A stretch of DNA of 64,000 bases, from positions 7,955 to 71,954 of the forward strand of contig ML769472.1 of NCBI GenBank assembly GCA_009733575.1, given 5' to 3'. Positions 1 through 10,655 of the stretch are shown in pieces. Every line of letters starts with the position of its first letter. Positions within the stretch are counted from its first letter, which is position 1. Below the pieces are notes generated by a model. It was not told the DNA's origin, made no database searches, and was given only the letters and a program-made list of their open reading frames with translations. The DNA comes from Gymnopus androsaceus JB14. Lineage: Eukaryota; Basidiomycota; Agaricomycetes; Agaricales; Omphalotaceae. Both the position numbers and the translations under genes were made by a program.

Positions 1-1386
1 AAATCGTAACTCAAGATGATGAGAGATCTCGAATAGAGATTCCGAAGCAGTCTTGGATAGTCACTATCGTGAATTGCGCAAGAATGCTAGCCGCGTCCAA
101 AGCACATTGCCGCAGGACTGGAAAGAAGAGCAAGCGAACTGTCAAGAAGAAACTCCCCGTCTCTCTTTACCAACGCAGATTCCTTGCACGCTCTCTGATC
201 CAGCAAAGAGGCGCTCCAAATACCAACAATAGATTTACCTCACTTTAACCAGTGGGCGTTAAGTATTCAGGAGAACTCTGACTCGAAGGTGATGATGAAG
301 GTGAACAGATGCAAATGCAGGGATGAGGCTCAGTGGTTCCCTTTATCGATTATATCCTATCACTAGATGCTCAATCTGGACTTTGGTAGTATCCGTATCT
401 TTGGTTGAAGTTGAAGGGATGCAGCCTCTTTTTTGTATTATGTGCGGTAGCGAATTAATTATGTTTCCATGTCAATTACTATGTTATGAGTTTATGACCA
501 TGTTTGTATACTGCAATCTGGCGCTCCGCCAATGACCTCAAACTATCTTGCTGAGCGGCTGGAGTGACTGTAGCATCGAATACACGTAATATTCGAAACG
601 TAAACAAAATATACCAAGATCTTGAGGTCCACCTCTATATTTCGTTTGACGGTCCCGCAATGACCCAAAAACTACAGTATGAAGGATTCTCCATGGGGTG
701 GCTCTATTGAATATCCACCCCAATGCATAGGCACTTTGGGTCAGATAAGTGTAAGCATCGAACACAGAATTCGAACGTTAATCCTGACATTGACATTACA
801 CAGTTTACACACTCTCAGGCTCTTGACGCCAACCTATGAAGGCTACCTCAATTTTTTGGCACTTCCAGGACGAAAAATATTCCTCCCATGTCTGCTTGGT
901 TCTGGGGGGACTAAATTTTATTAGGTCACTGAATTATATTATTATCTTATGGCAAGATGCTTCTCGAATCTGGCAGTTTTGCAATTCACTTATGACTCTT
1001 TTGACACAGATATTTGGCCACAATCATTTAATCATATTTATATTTTTATCTTCTATCTTTTTTTGTTGTCTATGATTTTCTTCGTTAACTTGTTTATTTA
1101 TATTTTCGATGTTTTTATATGCAGAACATCTCCATCACCTCTTTCTTTGTGATCCTCACACCAGCTCGGTTTCCCTATTTAAAATCGCGTTTATGCTCTT
1201 ATTTTTTTTTTTCCGGTATAGCACATTAATCCTCATGGCAGAAACTGGGTTCAATTTTGCCGAATCGACGCCAAAACGCCAATACCTAGGAAGCTGTATC
1301 CAGGACTACTATCTCTCTCATACTCTCCCCACTTAGCTCCCACACATGTACACTCGTACGGAAGCGTCAGCTCTAACTATACTGTC
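1..1386. other. No recognisable gene; left edge of the window
   Basis: Only short overlapping reading frames are present and none resembles a protein family I know. Positions about 1000-1215 on the + strand are unusually pyrimidine-rich. Two loosely similar blocks (about 530-600 and 650-770) look like an old imperfect direct repeat. I see no tRNA or transposon terminus here. Confidence 0.4.
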
Positions 1387-2266
1387 ATGTCCTCATCACC
1401 TTCCACGTGTTCCGAACCACTGTCTCCCCGCCAACAGCTCTGTCCTAGTGGTCGCCCGAGAAACTTCCAGGACATCCTTGTCTTTGATCCTACCGATGGT
1501 TTTCTTGTGTTAAGGCGGGATACATCCGAGGTCAAAGTCAAAGCAAAGGATGGACCCTCGATTCTAGTATGAGCGCTAGTAGATCGCTTCCTGGACGATT
1601 GAGCATCTCCCCTTGTCCTGGTACTTCGCCTTCACATGCAAGATTAGCTGGGGCTAGCAATCCGTCGGGTGTGGAGGTGCCTAATGAGCTGACCGGTAGG
1701 GAGAACACCATTGCTTCGTGGAATCTCCGACGCAGGAAAGACTGGTCAGAGAAAAAGGAAGCTTATAGACCTTGAAGAAGAAAGGCTCTGATGTCACTGC
1801 TGGTCAAACTAAGTAAGTTTTTTGTGTCCATGTTGATGAAAAAAATAATTTAATGATTGTCTGTAGTTGGCTTGCACAGGCAGAACTTTTTACATACTCC
1901 AAGGCCCCTCGCGTCCTCCCTTGTTCGGTCTACCTTTCCCATCAGTTCTCGTTCCGTGCTCTTGGCGAGGATTATCATGCCCTCATCCGCCGGTATCAAT
2001 TTGACGTTGCTGGAACCAAGATCGAAGTCTGTAAAGGTGTCGAAGTCAGCGTGTATCCTACCGGCAATAGCGAATCGTTTGTCGAAGGTGGTGGGTTTGC
2101 TATTCGTCGGCTGTCCTCGTCATTCAATGAACCACTTGCTTCTGCCTTATCTGGAGGTCTCGATTATACTCCCTCCCAGCCGGTACTGTCAATGTTCCCG
2201 AATGGAACCCCAGGGACGAAACCCCGGTCATTCAAGAATTCGATTCCCATTCGAAACGGGTCTTAG
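1387..2266 (+). pseudogene. BCAS3-like WD-repeat protein, C-terminal fragment
   Basis: Several reading-frame pieces in order resemble the C-terminal half of fungal BCAS3-domain (PROPPIN/Atg18-related, autophagy-associated) proteins: a piece beginning at 1387 with the motif DILVFDPTDGFLVLRR, a piece around 1570-1775 ending in an ASWNLRR motif, and after an intron-like gap (about 1812-1866, GTAAGT...CTGTAG) a piece with YLSHQFSFRALGEDYHALIR. The pieces are separated by stops or frame changes, and the WD-repeat N-terminal half is absent. The kept intron shows the fragment arose from genomic DNA and not from an mRNA. The right side breaks off near 2255 into a PP2A scaffold fragment. Family assignment is from memory of fungal BCAS3 tails and is moderately certain; non-functionality is clear. 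Confidence 0.5.
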
Positions 2267-2460
2267 CCAAGTGGTCGTGCTGCCATGGTGTCTCCAAATC
2301 TCTTGAAGTGCTCGCAACCACTTACGGAAGCACCCCCGATGGGAAAGCATTCGTTCAACAAAGAATTATACCTGTTCTGGAACAACAGAAAAACAATACC
2401 GATGCAGATGTGCGGTATTTTGCCGCTCGTGCTCTTCAGAAGGCTGCAATCAAAGCTTAA
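2256..2460 (+). pseudogene. PP2A scaffold subunit A (TPD3/PR65-type), last ~60 codons only
   Basis: An open stretch ending at a TAA at 2458-2460 reads VSKSLEVLATTYG, then QQRIIPVLEQQKNN and DADVRYFAARALQKA. This aligns with the final HEAT repeat of the PP2A structural subunit, where animal proteins have a KSL...VKPILEKL...DVDVKYFAQEAL pattern. The full protein is about 600 residues of HEAT repeats; only the extreme C-terminus exists here, with no upstream HEAT repeats. The fragment begins exactly where the BCAS3-like fragment ends, in a different frame, so the two look joined by a deletion or ectopic recombination. It is unlikely to give a functional product. Confidence 0.55.
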
Positions 2461-3840
2461 CAGTTCGTAGACGGTGACTTGTTCAAAGTCACTATCGAGC
2501 ATGAAGACGAAGATAGAAATCAGGTACTTTGATACTGTACCTGTTGCGTCCAGTCTCTGTATTCTTAAAGCTGCGTCTGGCCAGCGACGCAGCTGCGTTA
2601 TTTCAACTTGTATAGAAGTTCAGGTTTCGACTGGACTTTTAATGTTTGTGAAAGGTCAGTAGAAATCTATCGTTTCATCTTACATTCCGGCTTCCCTGAT
2701 ACCTCAAGTTTTCAGAGCCCTTTCTGCTCATCGGATCGATTCGCATTCACTTGGGTGAAAAGGCTAACAGAAAGTTGACTCAAAAAGTCAGCTTTCGACT
2801 CTCAGGGAATCTTACATTCCAGGCTGAGATTCCTCTCATCTGATTCTTTGTTTAAAACAACATATTTACGATGTACTTTTGCCACAGTTGAAATATTATA
2901 TTCCTGTTGATATTTTTAAATTTCGAATACATTAGAGAAAATATCTACTTCTTACTTGAGAATTCGCTCGGCGAATTTTTTTCTAAATCCCGTGTGATGT
3001 AGAAAGTGCCCAGCAGGCAGGATAAATGGTAAATAAGCATGGAAAGCGCCCGCAATTTAGGTAATGAGTGTGGGAAGTATCCGCGGATGGTCAGGAAGCG
3101 TGGGAAACATCAGCGGGTGGAAAGCGGGTGCAGGGAGTGTCTGGAAATGAGCCAAGGCCTGACAGTATCAATAATGTTATGTATTAGAATGTTCACTCAA
3201 ATACTTATTACTGCAAAAGTTCAACTTCCAGTCACAGTAGTGGTACTTAGAATTAGTGAATTGTTATTACTTAGCATACAATTACTCTAGTAGTATCAAC
3301 TTCAGCTGTCAATGCTTGACTTCCTAGTCATGTATGCAAACTTCACTGCCTACTCAAGTGCAGAGTATGATATCTTATACATGATTACATTGGTAATTGC
3401 ACTAGTCTCACTTGCCAGAGTCTAGATGTGAAGGGGAGGGGATGCAAGATGAGTGTATGCAAAACATCAGAAATTTATTACATGATGACAAAAAATTTTA
3501 AGGACCTCTCAGAGGGAACCATCTCACGATAGACATAGTACTTAGATGTTGAAGCTGTAATTATGCATGCAAGCATCTGATGCTACTGACCTGTCTGACT
3601 TGTCAAGATATACAGTGCTGATAACTATTGAGTTCTGGCTTCTGCCAGTCCTCTATGTACCCATTTCTATTGAGTATGGATCATACTGTAAGTGAATTAG
3701 TGCTTGGCTAGGCTCCAACTTGATTTGAAATACTAGTTGCATGCCAATGTGGCATGCCACCTCAGAGCCATTAAAGGGTGAAAATTTTGGGTACCAAAAT
3801 TTTTTTAGTGGCTCAACCAACTGAACCACCCATCCAATGG
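2461..3840. other. Non-coding AT-rich stretch with one short repeat copy
   Basis: No gene is supported. Around 3397-3450 there is a short piece matching the repeat that flanks the glycopeptide gene (it contains ACTAGTCTCACTTGCCAGAG). This is an empty version of the insertion site occupied by the element at 4331-5218. Nothing else is recognisable. Confidence 0.4.
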
Positions 3841-4322
3841 AGTGTACCGGCCCACAATCTCTGTACCTCCTTGGAAGGGAGGCACAGGACTTACATATCT
3901 TACCACTTACAGTTACTGTATTGTTTCGAATTTAAGTTCAGTAACACATAACATGGAGTACTGAACTGGAGTGATTTCTATATTCATGATGCATGACATC
4001 AGCCTTTGAGCTATGATTTTCAGTGCTTATAGGCTAAGTTTGGTGGCTGACTATGCTGGTTACTATATTTGGATGGAATTTCAATGTGTCATGCTGCCTG
4101 GCAGTGGCTGAACTCTGAACTGAATGTTTCCAAGCTGTAATGCATAACATTGGCTGAACTTATTTGTGGAACAATACATTAATGTAAATATGAGGCTACC
4201 AGCTATGTATAGGTACTTCAAAATAACAGAAGAAACAGTTATATTTCAGTGGTTCATGCACTACTGTTATCGAACTTCAGCCTGCTCAAGGGCTTGACTC
4301 TGATACTTTTTATGGCACTAGT
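3841..4322 (+). repeat. Partial copy of the glycopeptide 3'-flank repeat
   Basis: Blocks here (a GGCACAGGA...CATATCTTACCA block at about 3886, and a GAGGCTACCAG...CTTCAAAATAACAG block at about 4192) repeat the sequence found at 5240-5298 continuing at 13223-13320, and again in reverse complement at 17640-17880. A small inverted-repeat element (3916-4178) is inserted in this copy. The order of blocks is conserved among copies, so this is an old segmental repeat, not a transposon in its own right. Confidence 0.5.
3916..4178. mobile_element. MITE with CTGTA-type ends
   Basis: The left end CTGTATTG...AATTTAAGTTCAG is mirrored at the right end (CTGAACTTATTTG...CAATACA). It interrupts a repeat that is continuous in the copies near 5260 and 17770. 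The left flank is TA; the right flank is TTA, so the duplication is less clear than in its relatives at 17892, 18472, 21781 and 30062. It encodes nothing. I infer a Tc1/mariner-like non-autonomous element. Confidence 0.45.
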
Positions 4323-4330
4323 CTCACTTG

Positions 4331-5218
4331 TAGGGATCCACACCATGGCCGTATGATACTGGTATATGGTATGGGTCATACAGGTAGCGGTAACTATCCC
4401 ATAAGGGACCCAAAAGTACCCACATAAGTATGGTATGGATTCTATATGCCTTCTCAGGTATTGAGCGGGAGATGGTTTTGACCACTCTGGTGAGCTTAAC
4501 TTGGCATAAAATGGCCATTAAACAATCAATTTAAATAAAATGGCCTGCCATGGTGGCCGGGACAATGTGCCATATACAACTCTTATGGGTGCCATACAAG
4601 GGGGTGTAAAATTTATAAAAAATGACCGGACGTTGATTTTTTTTCTTGAGCTTGGCGGGCGGACTAACTAACTATGTAAGCATTCCCATGTCCATATATG
4701 GTATATCAAGATAAGATTTCATCATAAATTCCTCTCTACAGAGTCAGAAGACACTGTTTGGACACTGTACCTTCACTTTGAGCTTTATTTTAGCATCCAT
4801 AAGCCATAACTAATCTCATTTTTCCTTCTGCAACACCAATACAGTGATACTTATCATATGTCCTGCTTTGACCGGCCAAAGCAAGCAAGTAAGTACATGA
4901 GAGCCAGGAGGTGTAGGAAGGCTATAATTTATACATTAGATGCTATTTACTTACAGGTAGTGTAAGATATATACATTTTGAAGTTTCCAGGATGCCAAAA
5001 GTGGTCAAAATAGGTCAAACTTTAGGGTGTCAAAATTTTTTTTTTTGGGCTGTGGGAGCTGGACTAACTAACCTAGGCCTGGTCGGGCGATAAATTCTTT
5101 GAACCCCCTTGGTGCCATAAGCCATCCTGTATACCATCCCATAAGAGCTCAAAAAGGACCTGTAATTGCCCATATTTTATATGACTGTAGCTGTATATAG
5201 TTATGGTGCGAATCCCTA
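4331..5218. mobile_element. 888-bp non-autonomous element with 8-bp TSD
   Basis: The termini are inverted repeats: TAGGGATCCACACCAT at the left and, reverse-complemented, TAGGGATTCGCACCAT at the right. Flanks are CTCACTTG (4323-4330) and CTCATTGG (5219-5226), an aged 8-bp duplication. Two other copies of the target in this window (about 3397-3450, and reverse complement about 17840) are continuous across the site, which independently confirms an insertion. Inside are two similar blocks near 4600-4680 and 5020-5100 but no credible ORF. The 8-bp TSD suggests hAT or a similar superfamily. Confidence 0.65.
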
Positions 5219-5794
5219 CTCATTGGCCAGATTCAGAAAGAGGAGAGAGGCACAGGATTTGCATATCTTACCATTTACTGTAGGTATGAGGCTGCCACCC
5301 AGTGTTCTACCATAAGCCCTTAAATAACAATCTCAAAACCTTTAGGGCTTAAGCCCATTTAAGGCCTTAATTAAGCCTTAGGTTGCATCAGCAAACCTTG
5401 GTTGTTCGCTGGAGCTCTCAGAGCATTGAATTGAGCTCTGGAGACCTCTGGAGACCTCTGGCTGCTCTGGCTGCTCTGAAGCTGCCATCAGCCAAACCCG
5501 GATATTCGCTGGAGCAGTCGGAGCATTGAATTGTGCTCTGGAGAGCTGTGGAGAGCTGTGGAGATCTCTGACTGATCCAAGCAGACAACAGCTGTCGGAC
5601 TTGAATGTCGGTTAAGTGACATAAAAGGAAACAGTTGCCAGGCCTTTCCTTTTACATCACATAACCGACAGAACAGTCACCCAATGCTGTAAACTAAGGC
5701 TCCAACCAATTACGATACGATTACTCGCAAAACGATATTTAATTGGAATTGGATAGTAATCGATTAAGAATTGATTATAATCAGTAATTAATTA

Positions 5795-7510
5795 ATTCTC
5801 TGCAATACGCAATATTCCAGTAACAGCCTTTGCAACATCGAAATCAAATAAACCATCCTTTAACCAAAGCTTAGCTCGCATTGCTGCAGTCATGGTCTCT
5901 GCTTTCATTGAGGATCGAAGGTCCGCACACAGGTGCCGAGACTTTGAGAACAGCCGTTCAACAGACACACTTGCACCGGGAATTGCAAGAAAATCTCGCG
6001 CAATCCTAGAAATGATAGGAAAGTGATCTGGTGCACTTGAACAATGTGTCTGGTGACAAGAATTTATTGAGCATGGTTCTACTTCATGAAACAGAGCCAA
6101 CTTACCTTCCACCAAGCCAGTGCATCAGAAAAAACTGTTTTGGGCCCAGGAGGATCTAAGGTCACCTAGTCCTCTTAGGCAACCTGAGGCATCCTAGCTG
6201 GCCCAGGAAAAAGGGCAAAACTTTGGGCACCTCAGGTATCCTAGTCATCCTAGGTGTCCTGGGATGTCCTGGGATGTCCTAGGGCATCCTGGGGCATCCT
6301 GAGGCATCCTGGGATAGAACTTTTATCCTAGGATGCCCCAGGATGCCCCAGGACACCCTCAGGCTGCCCCAGGACATCCCAGGACACCTAGGATGACTAG
6401 GATACCTGAGGTGTCCAAAGTTTTACCCTTTTTCCTGGGCCAACTAGGATGCCTCAGGTTGCCTAAGAGGACTAGGTGACCTTAAATCCTCCTGGGCCCA
6501 AAACAGTTTTTGCTGATGTGGGATCTGTGGGTCACCTCTACCACCATCTCCAGCAAGATACCTGTCCATCTCATTCTGTACTGGTACTCCTTCTGGAGTA
6601 AAATACTGTGTGCTTCCTGTAAAGTCCAATGGTTCATCATCCTCCATGAGAGATTGGAGAAAGTCTGAATTAGTGGGAACTTCCTTGCGAGCCTTCACTG
6701 GAGAGGTTCCATTGGAACCAGAGGGGATGCTCTGCACATACTCATTGAATATATGATCAAAAAGTGTTTTTGCACGCTGGTAATCAATTGAATTTGGTGG
6801 ACCAAACCATCATAACCGTAGTGCAGGATGACAAGCTGATAGCATTCAACTTCATTGGTCAAACTATTGAGGAGTATAATCCGGAACTTACCTGTAGCCA
6901 CAACACAAAATTGGTTTCCTTTTGCTAATTTGTGATAAGTGTCTAACTTGGCAAGACCGGCTCTTGCTGCTTCATGGAAAGAGCAAGGTAAATCACTGTT
7001 AGCCACTGTTGTTAGATGCTTCTCCATACGACAATACATGGGGAGCACCCAAGGAAGCGTCGGTGTGTCAGTCCTTGACATCTGCAGAGTAACTTCAGTG
7101 AAAACCTGCCAATTTTATTTGATTATAATCAAGCTTAATCCAGCAACAATAGTGCAACATACATTGAGGATTGTTTCAAGCTGCTCTAGCTTTTTCCAGT
7201 CAGCAGGTGACAAGTTCAGCTCTCGCAGATCCTTGTGGCTAGGGTCAAACACCCATTCGTCAATGGCCTAGGGAGCTGTGTTATAGAAGATAAATGACCT
7301 GAATAAAATATTACTAACCTCTTGTAGTAATTGAGCTCGTCTGATCATTGCATGTGTGTAATTCCAGCATGTAGTCACATCACGAATGACCATGAGCTGT
7401 GTTTTTGGAGTACCTTTGTCATTTGTTTCCCCTTTGGTGTACACTCGCTTTGCACATTGTCGGAAAATTGCACGCCGTTGAGGGGATGATACAATTTTTT
7501 TCACAATCAA
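5795..7510 (-). pseudogene. hAT-family transposase remnant (RNase H-like plus C-terminal dimerisation region)
   Basis: Reading from 7510 down, pieces in order are: a block with RDVTTCWNYTHAMIRRA (typical of the hAT catalytic region), EWVFDPSHKDLRELNLSP, ALAKLDTYHKLA-like sequence near 6950, a block ending NEMDRYLAGDGG near 6540, and the hAT dimerisation domain HFPIISRIARDFLAIPGAS followed by VERLFSKSRHLC (about 6040-5930). Introns separate several pieces. A MITE at 6123-6518 splits the exon just before the dimerisation domain; removing it with one TG restores DPQIPLAWWK followed by a GTAAGT donor. The frame is also broken elsewhere. This transposase would have mobilised element B, and is now inactive as read. 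Confidence 0.8.
6123..6518. mobile_element. CATCAG-end MITE inserted in the hAT transposase exon
   Basis: Ends CATCAGAAAAAACTG and CAGTTTTTGCTGATG are flanked by TG on both sides (6121-6122, 6519-6520). The interior is a long palindrome made of variations on GGCATCCTGGG/CCTAGGATG. Near relatives with the same words are at 22561-22830 and 22979-23284. No coding capacity. Confidence 0.75.
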
Positions 7511-8168
7511 GCGTAGCTATTGGACCATGTCACAAATCAAAATCATGAAGTCTGTCGCAGAAAATCACAGAGAAAAAATTGGCGTACCCTTTTTACTGAG
7601 CTTAAGTGTTTAACATTATGAGGTAGCTCTCCTGCATCAGCTTCTTCCTGCACTTCCACCGGTACAACATCATTCTCCGCTTCCATAGCTATTAAATCAC
7701 TGTTCGATGCCCTTTATGAGCAAAAACTTGCCTGCCAACCCTGTATGCATCATGGACCCGTGCTTGCAATTCGCTAAACCGAACTAGTAATGAAGCTGTA
7801 CTTATCTGAAACTTACAATAAATGACTAGCACTCAAATTTCAACGCGTAAGTATGGCGGACCAAAGGGTGAAAAAATAATTCACCGCATGTGCATTACAA
7901 TTACCGCGCACAATTGAATGTCACTGCGCTCAATTCATAGTGTTGTCATTACAATCACCACACGCTCATTACATTTATTGTGCGCACATTAAAATTACTG
8001 TGCACGCATTACAATCATCATGCACGCACGCTATTTATTGTTCATCGCGCGCGCGCATTTAAGTCTTTCATCACAAAACCAATGAATTTGCAAAATAACT
8101 AATTACAGGCAAGGTCCCCAGCTTAAGTATATAATATTCCAAGCAATAAATAATATATCCATGGGATA

Positions 8169-8535
8169 CATCAGGAAAAATGGTCTGGGCCCAGGGCTGT
8201 CTTTAGGTTGACCCACAATGACCTAAAGAGACTTAAGGGAACCTAAGGATACCTAGGTCTCCTAGGCCACCTAGGCTGCCTAGACTGCCTCAGTTTCTTT
8301 GAGGTCACCTAGGTTGCCTAGGATTTAGGGATAAACTTTGGGAATTTGAGGCAACCTGAGCAAACCTGAGTAAACCTGAGTAAACCTGAGCTAACCTGAG
8401 GAACCTGAGGTGACCTGAGGTAGCCTAAGGTAGCCTGGGGTAGCCTGGAAGACCCAAGGTGACCAGGGTGACCAGGGTGACCAGGGTAGCCTAGGTTCCC
8501 TAGGTCATCATAGGTTTAACCCCTTTTTGCTGATG
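8169..8535. mobile_element. CATCAG-end MITE in the left arm of element D
   Basis: Ends CATCAGGAAAAA and TTTTTGCTGATG, with TA on both flanks (8167-8168, 8536-8537). Internal words are CCTAGG/ACCTGAG/GGTAGCCT repeats. The other arm of D (near 11430) is uninterrupted at the equivalent place, confirming a later insertion. Confidence 0.7.
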
Positions 8536-9310
8536 TAATAGGTGGTAACGGTCATGGCAGTGAGTGCCGTGGACCTTGTATCAATTGGGATTTGGCCAAA
8601 GCATTTGTAAAGAGAGTGTAGACGTAGTCGGTTATGCCACTAGGGCTCAAGATTCAAGGAAAGGGCAGTAGAGTCGGATTTGGGTGAAAGGGAAGTGGGA
8701 ATTATGCTGGTGCTGTGTTACCAGGTTACTTCGGGAAAGAGATAAGTAGAAAGGATGACCACGGTCTTCAAGAATTTGGGAGATTATAGGCAGCGGCTTC
8801 AGGGATGAATCATGAAGAATGCGAGTCGACGTGGCAGTATTGGAAAGAAAAGATATGGGCGCTTGTTGCAAACCGGCACGTTGCTGCCGTCGGACTTCCG
8901 GCCCATTAGCCGTTGGTCCAATTAGACATACACATTGGTACAACAAAAACTTTCACATAGAAATTGCATAGAAAGCCAAACCTTTAGGTTTGGTAATAAG
9001 GCTTCAACACACATAGAAGTTGTAGTACTATTGGAATGATTTCTGACTCTGTACTGAGTCTGACTCAAGGGGGGGGACAAAAGGTCTCTGTATCATTAAG
9101 CCAATCTGTTGCTAACTATACATAGGATTGGGCCAGGTTGCACAAATATGTATGAAGCTTGCACAAATGTGTATGAAGCTCACTGGCAAAGTGTGCCAAA
9201 TGTATGTAATATTAGAGTAATAAGTATATAAGTAATTAAAGTACAGATTAGGGTTGTAACTTGTAAGTAAGTACATCATACTATGAAGTAATGAAATTGT
9301 AAGTACCACT

Positions 9311-9589
9311 AATCAGCAAAACCTGTATTTTGCATTTTAATTCCAACAGTAACACTTAAAACTCCCAGCACTCCCAGAGTCTCAGAGCTCCCAGTGCTGC
9401 CAAAAATATAAAATTGTATGACATCTCCTTTTTTTTCCAAATAAGATAACTTTGAGGCCTCTGGGAGCTTCTGAGAGCTCTGGCCAGCACTGACCAGTGC
9501 ATCTCTATAGGTTCTGGAGTAAGTACTGGGGCACTGGAGGCACTGTACAGTGCTTGCAAGGACACTGCATCATACATGTTTCACTGATG
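9311..9589. mobile_element. CATCAG-end MITE, CTCCCAG-word subtype
   Basis: Left end AATCAGCAAAACCTGT (first base altered), right end ACTGATG, with CT on both flanks (9309-9310, 9590-9591). The interior has inverted runs of CTCCCAG/GCTCCCAG and GAGCTCTGG. The same subtype occurs at 31294-31568 and 42475-42725, including a shared TTTTGCATTTTAATTCC block after the left end. Confidence 0.65.
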
Positions 9590-9928
9590 CTAATGTTAGA
9601 TTCTATAAGTTTGAACAGGAGATACCCTGTAGCCATGTGTTTATGGTCACAGACTCACAGTGGTGCAGTCATATGAGAAATGTTTCTTCCTAACAAGTCT
9701 GAATACTATCATGCCTGGGGAGTTGATAATTTTTTTTTGTAAATCGCTTTGGAAATGCCTTTAAACTTGTGCTGTTCTTACCGGCTTTGGTACATACATA
9801 GCATAGCATCTTAGGAAGACATCCATCTATTTTTTACTACCAAATTACACTATCTTCGAGAGCGATTGAGTTTCCGCCTCGCACTAGGGGAGTCAATAAA
9901 AATTAGTCACATCAAATGTCATGATTTG

Positions 9929-10655
9929 CATCAGCAGAACCTGGGTGAACGCTACAGCACCTATAGCAGCTTATAGCAATCCATAGCAGCCACAGCACTG
10001 TACAGTGCTGTGGAATGCTATGAGGTCCTATGAGGTCCTGTAAGATGCTGTAGGTTGACCGTTGCTTGAGCATTCTGACACCTGTCATTCCCAGCTGATG
10101 GATACGGCAACGGGGACCTTGGACGCTATTTAATCAATGGTTTTGACAAGTTCGACGTCTTTTCCTTCCCCCACTAAGCTCAACTTAACTCAGACTGTAA
10201 GTTCTGCTCTCTGGAATTTTTGACTCGGAGGCTCTAATTGTATATCTGATGACATCTTTGAGTCTCATTGAAGAAGGATTCGATGCCTGGTAGGAGGTTG
10301 CAGTTAATTAGTATACAATTTTACACCAGTTGTGGGCCTGTTGGATGAGTCAAGTATGTATGTCGTAGTATGAGTAGTGTTTGGAATTGCCAATAAAATG
10401 ATTTTATAAATATTTCGCTAGTATTTCGCTCTCGCCAGCCAGGGAATCAATTCAAAATGATAATATATTTGGTATTGAATCAATATTGAATAGAACCCTG
10501 ATGGCGGCGTTCCCGCGAAGTCCACAGCGATCCACAGCAACCCATAGCATCCCACAGTTCTGTACAGAGGGGTACCTTGCTATGGGTCCTATAAGTGCTG
10601 TGGGTTCTGTACAGAGCTGTACAGCTCTGTACAGAACACCCAGGTTTTGCTGATG
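9929..10655. mobile_element. CATCAG-end element, 727 bp, TAGCAG-word subtype
   Basis: Ends CATCAGCAGAACCTGG and CCCAGGTTTTGCTGATG, with TG on both flanks (9927-9928, 10656-10657). Both ends carry hairpin-prone TATAGCAGC/CCATAGCA and CTGTACAG runs; the core (about 10080-10480) is unrelated AT-rich sequence. A stretch near 10470-10510 (ATTGAATAGAA...GTTCC) resembles the cores of the elements at 30813 and 31730, showing they are relatives. Confidence 0.65.
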
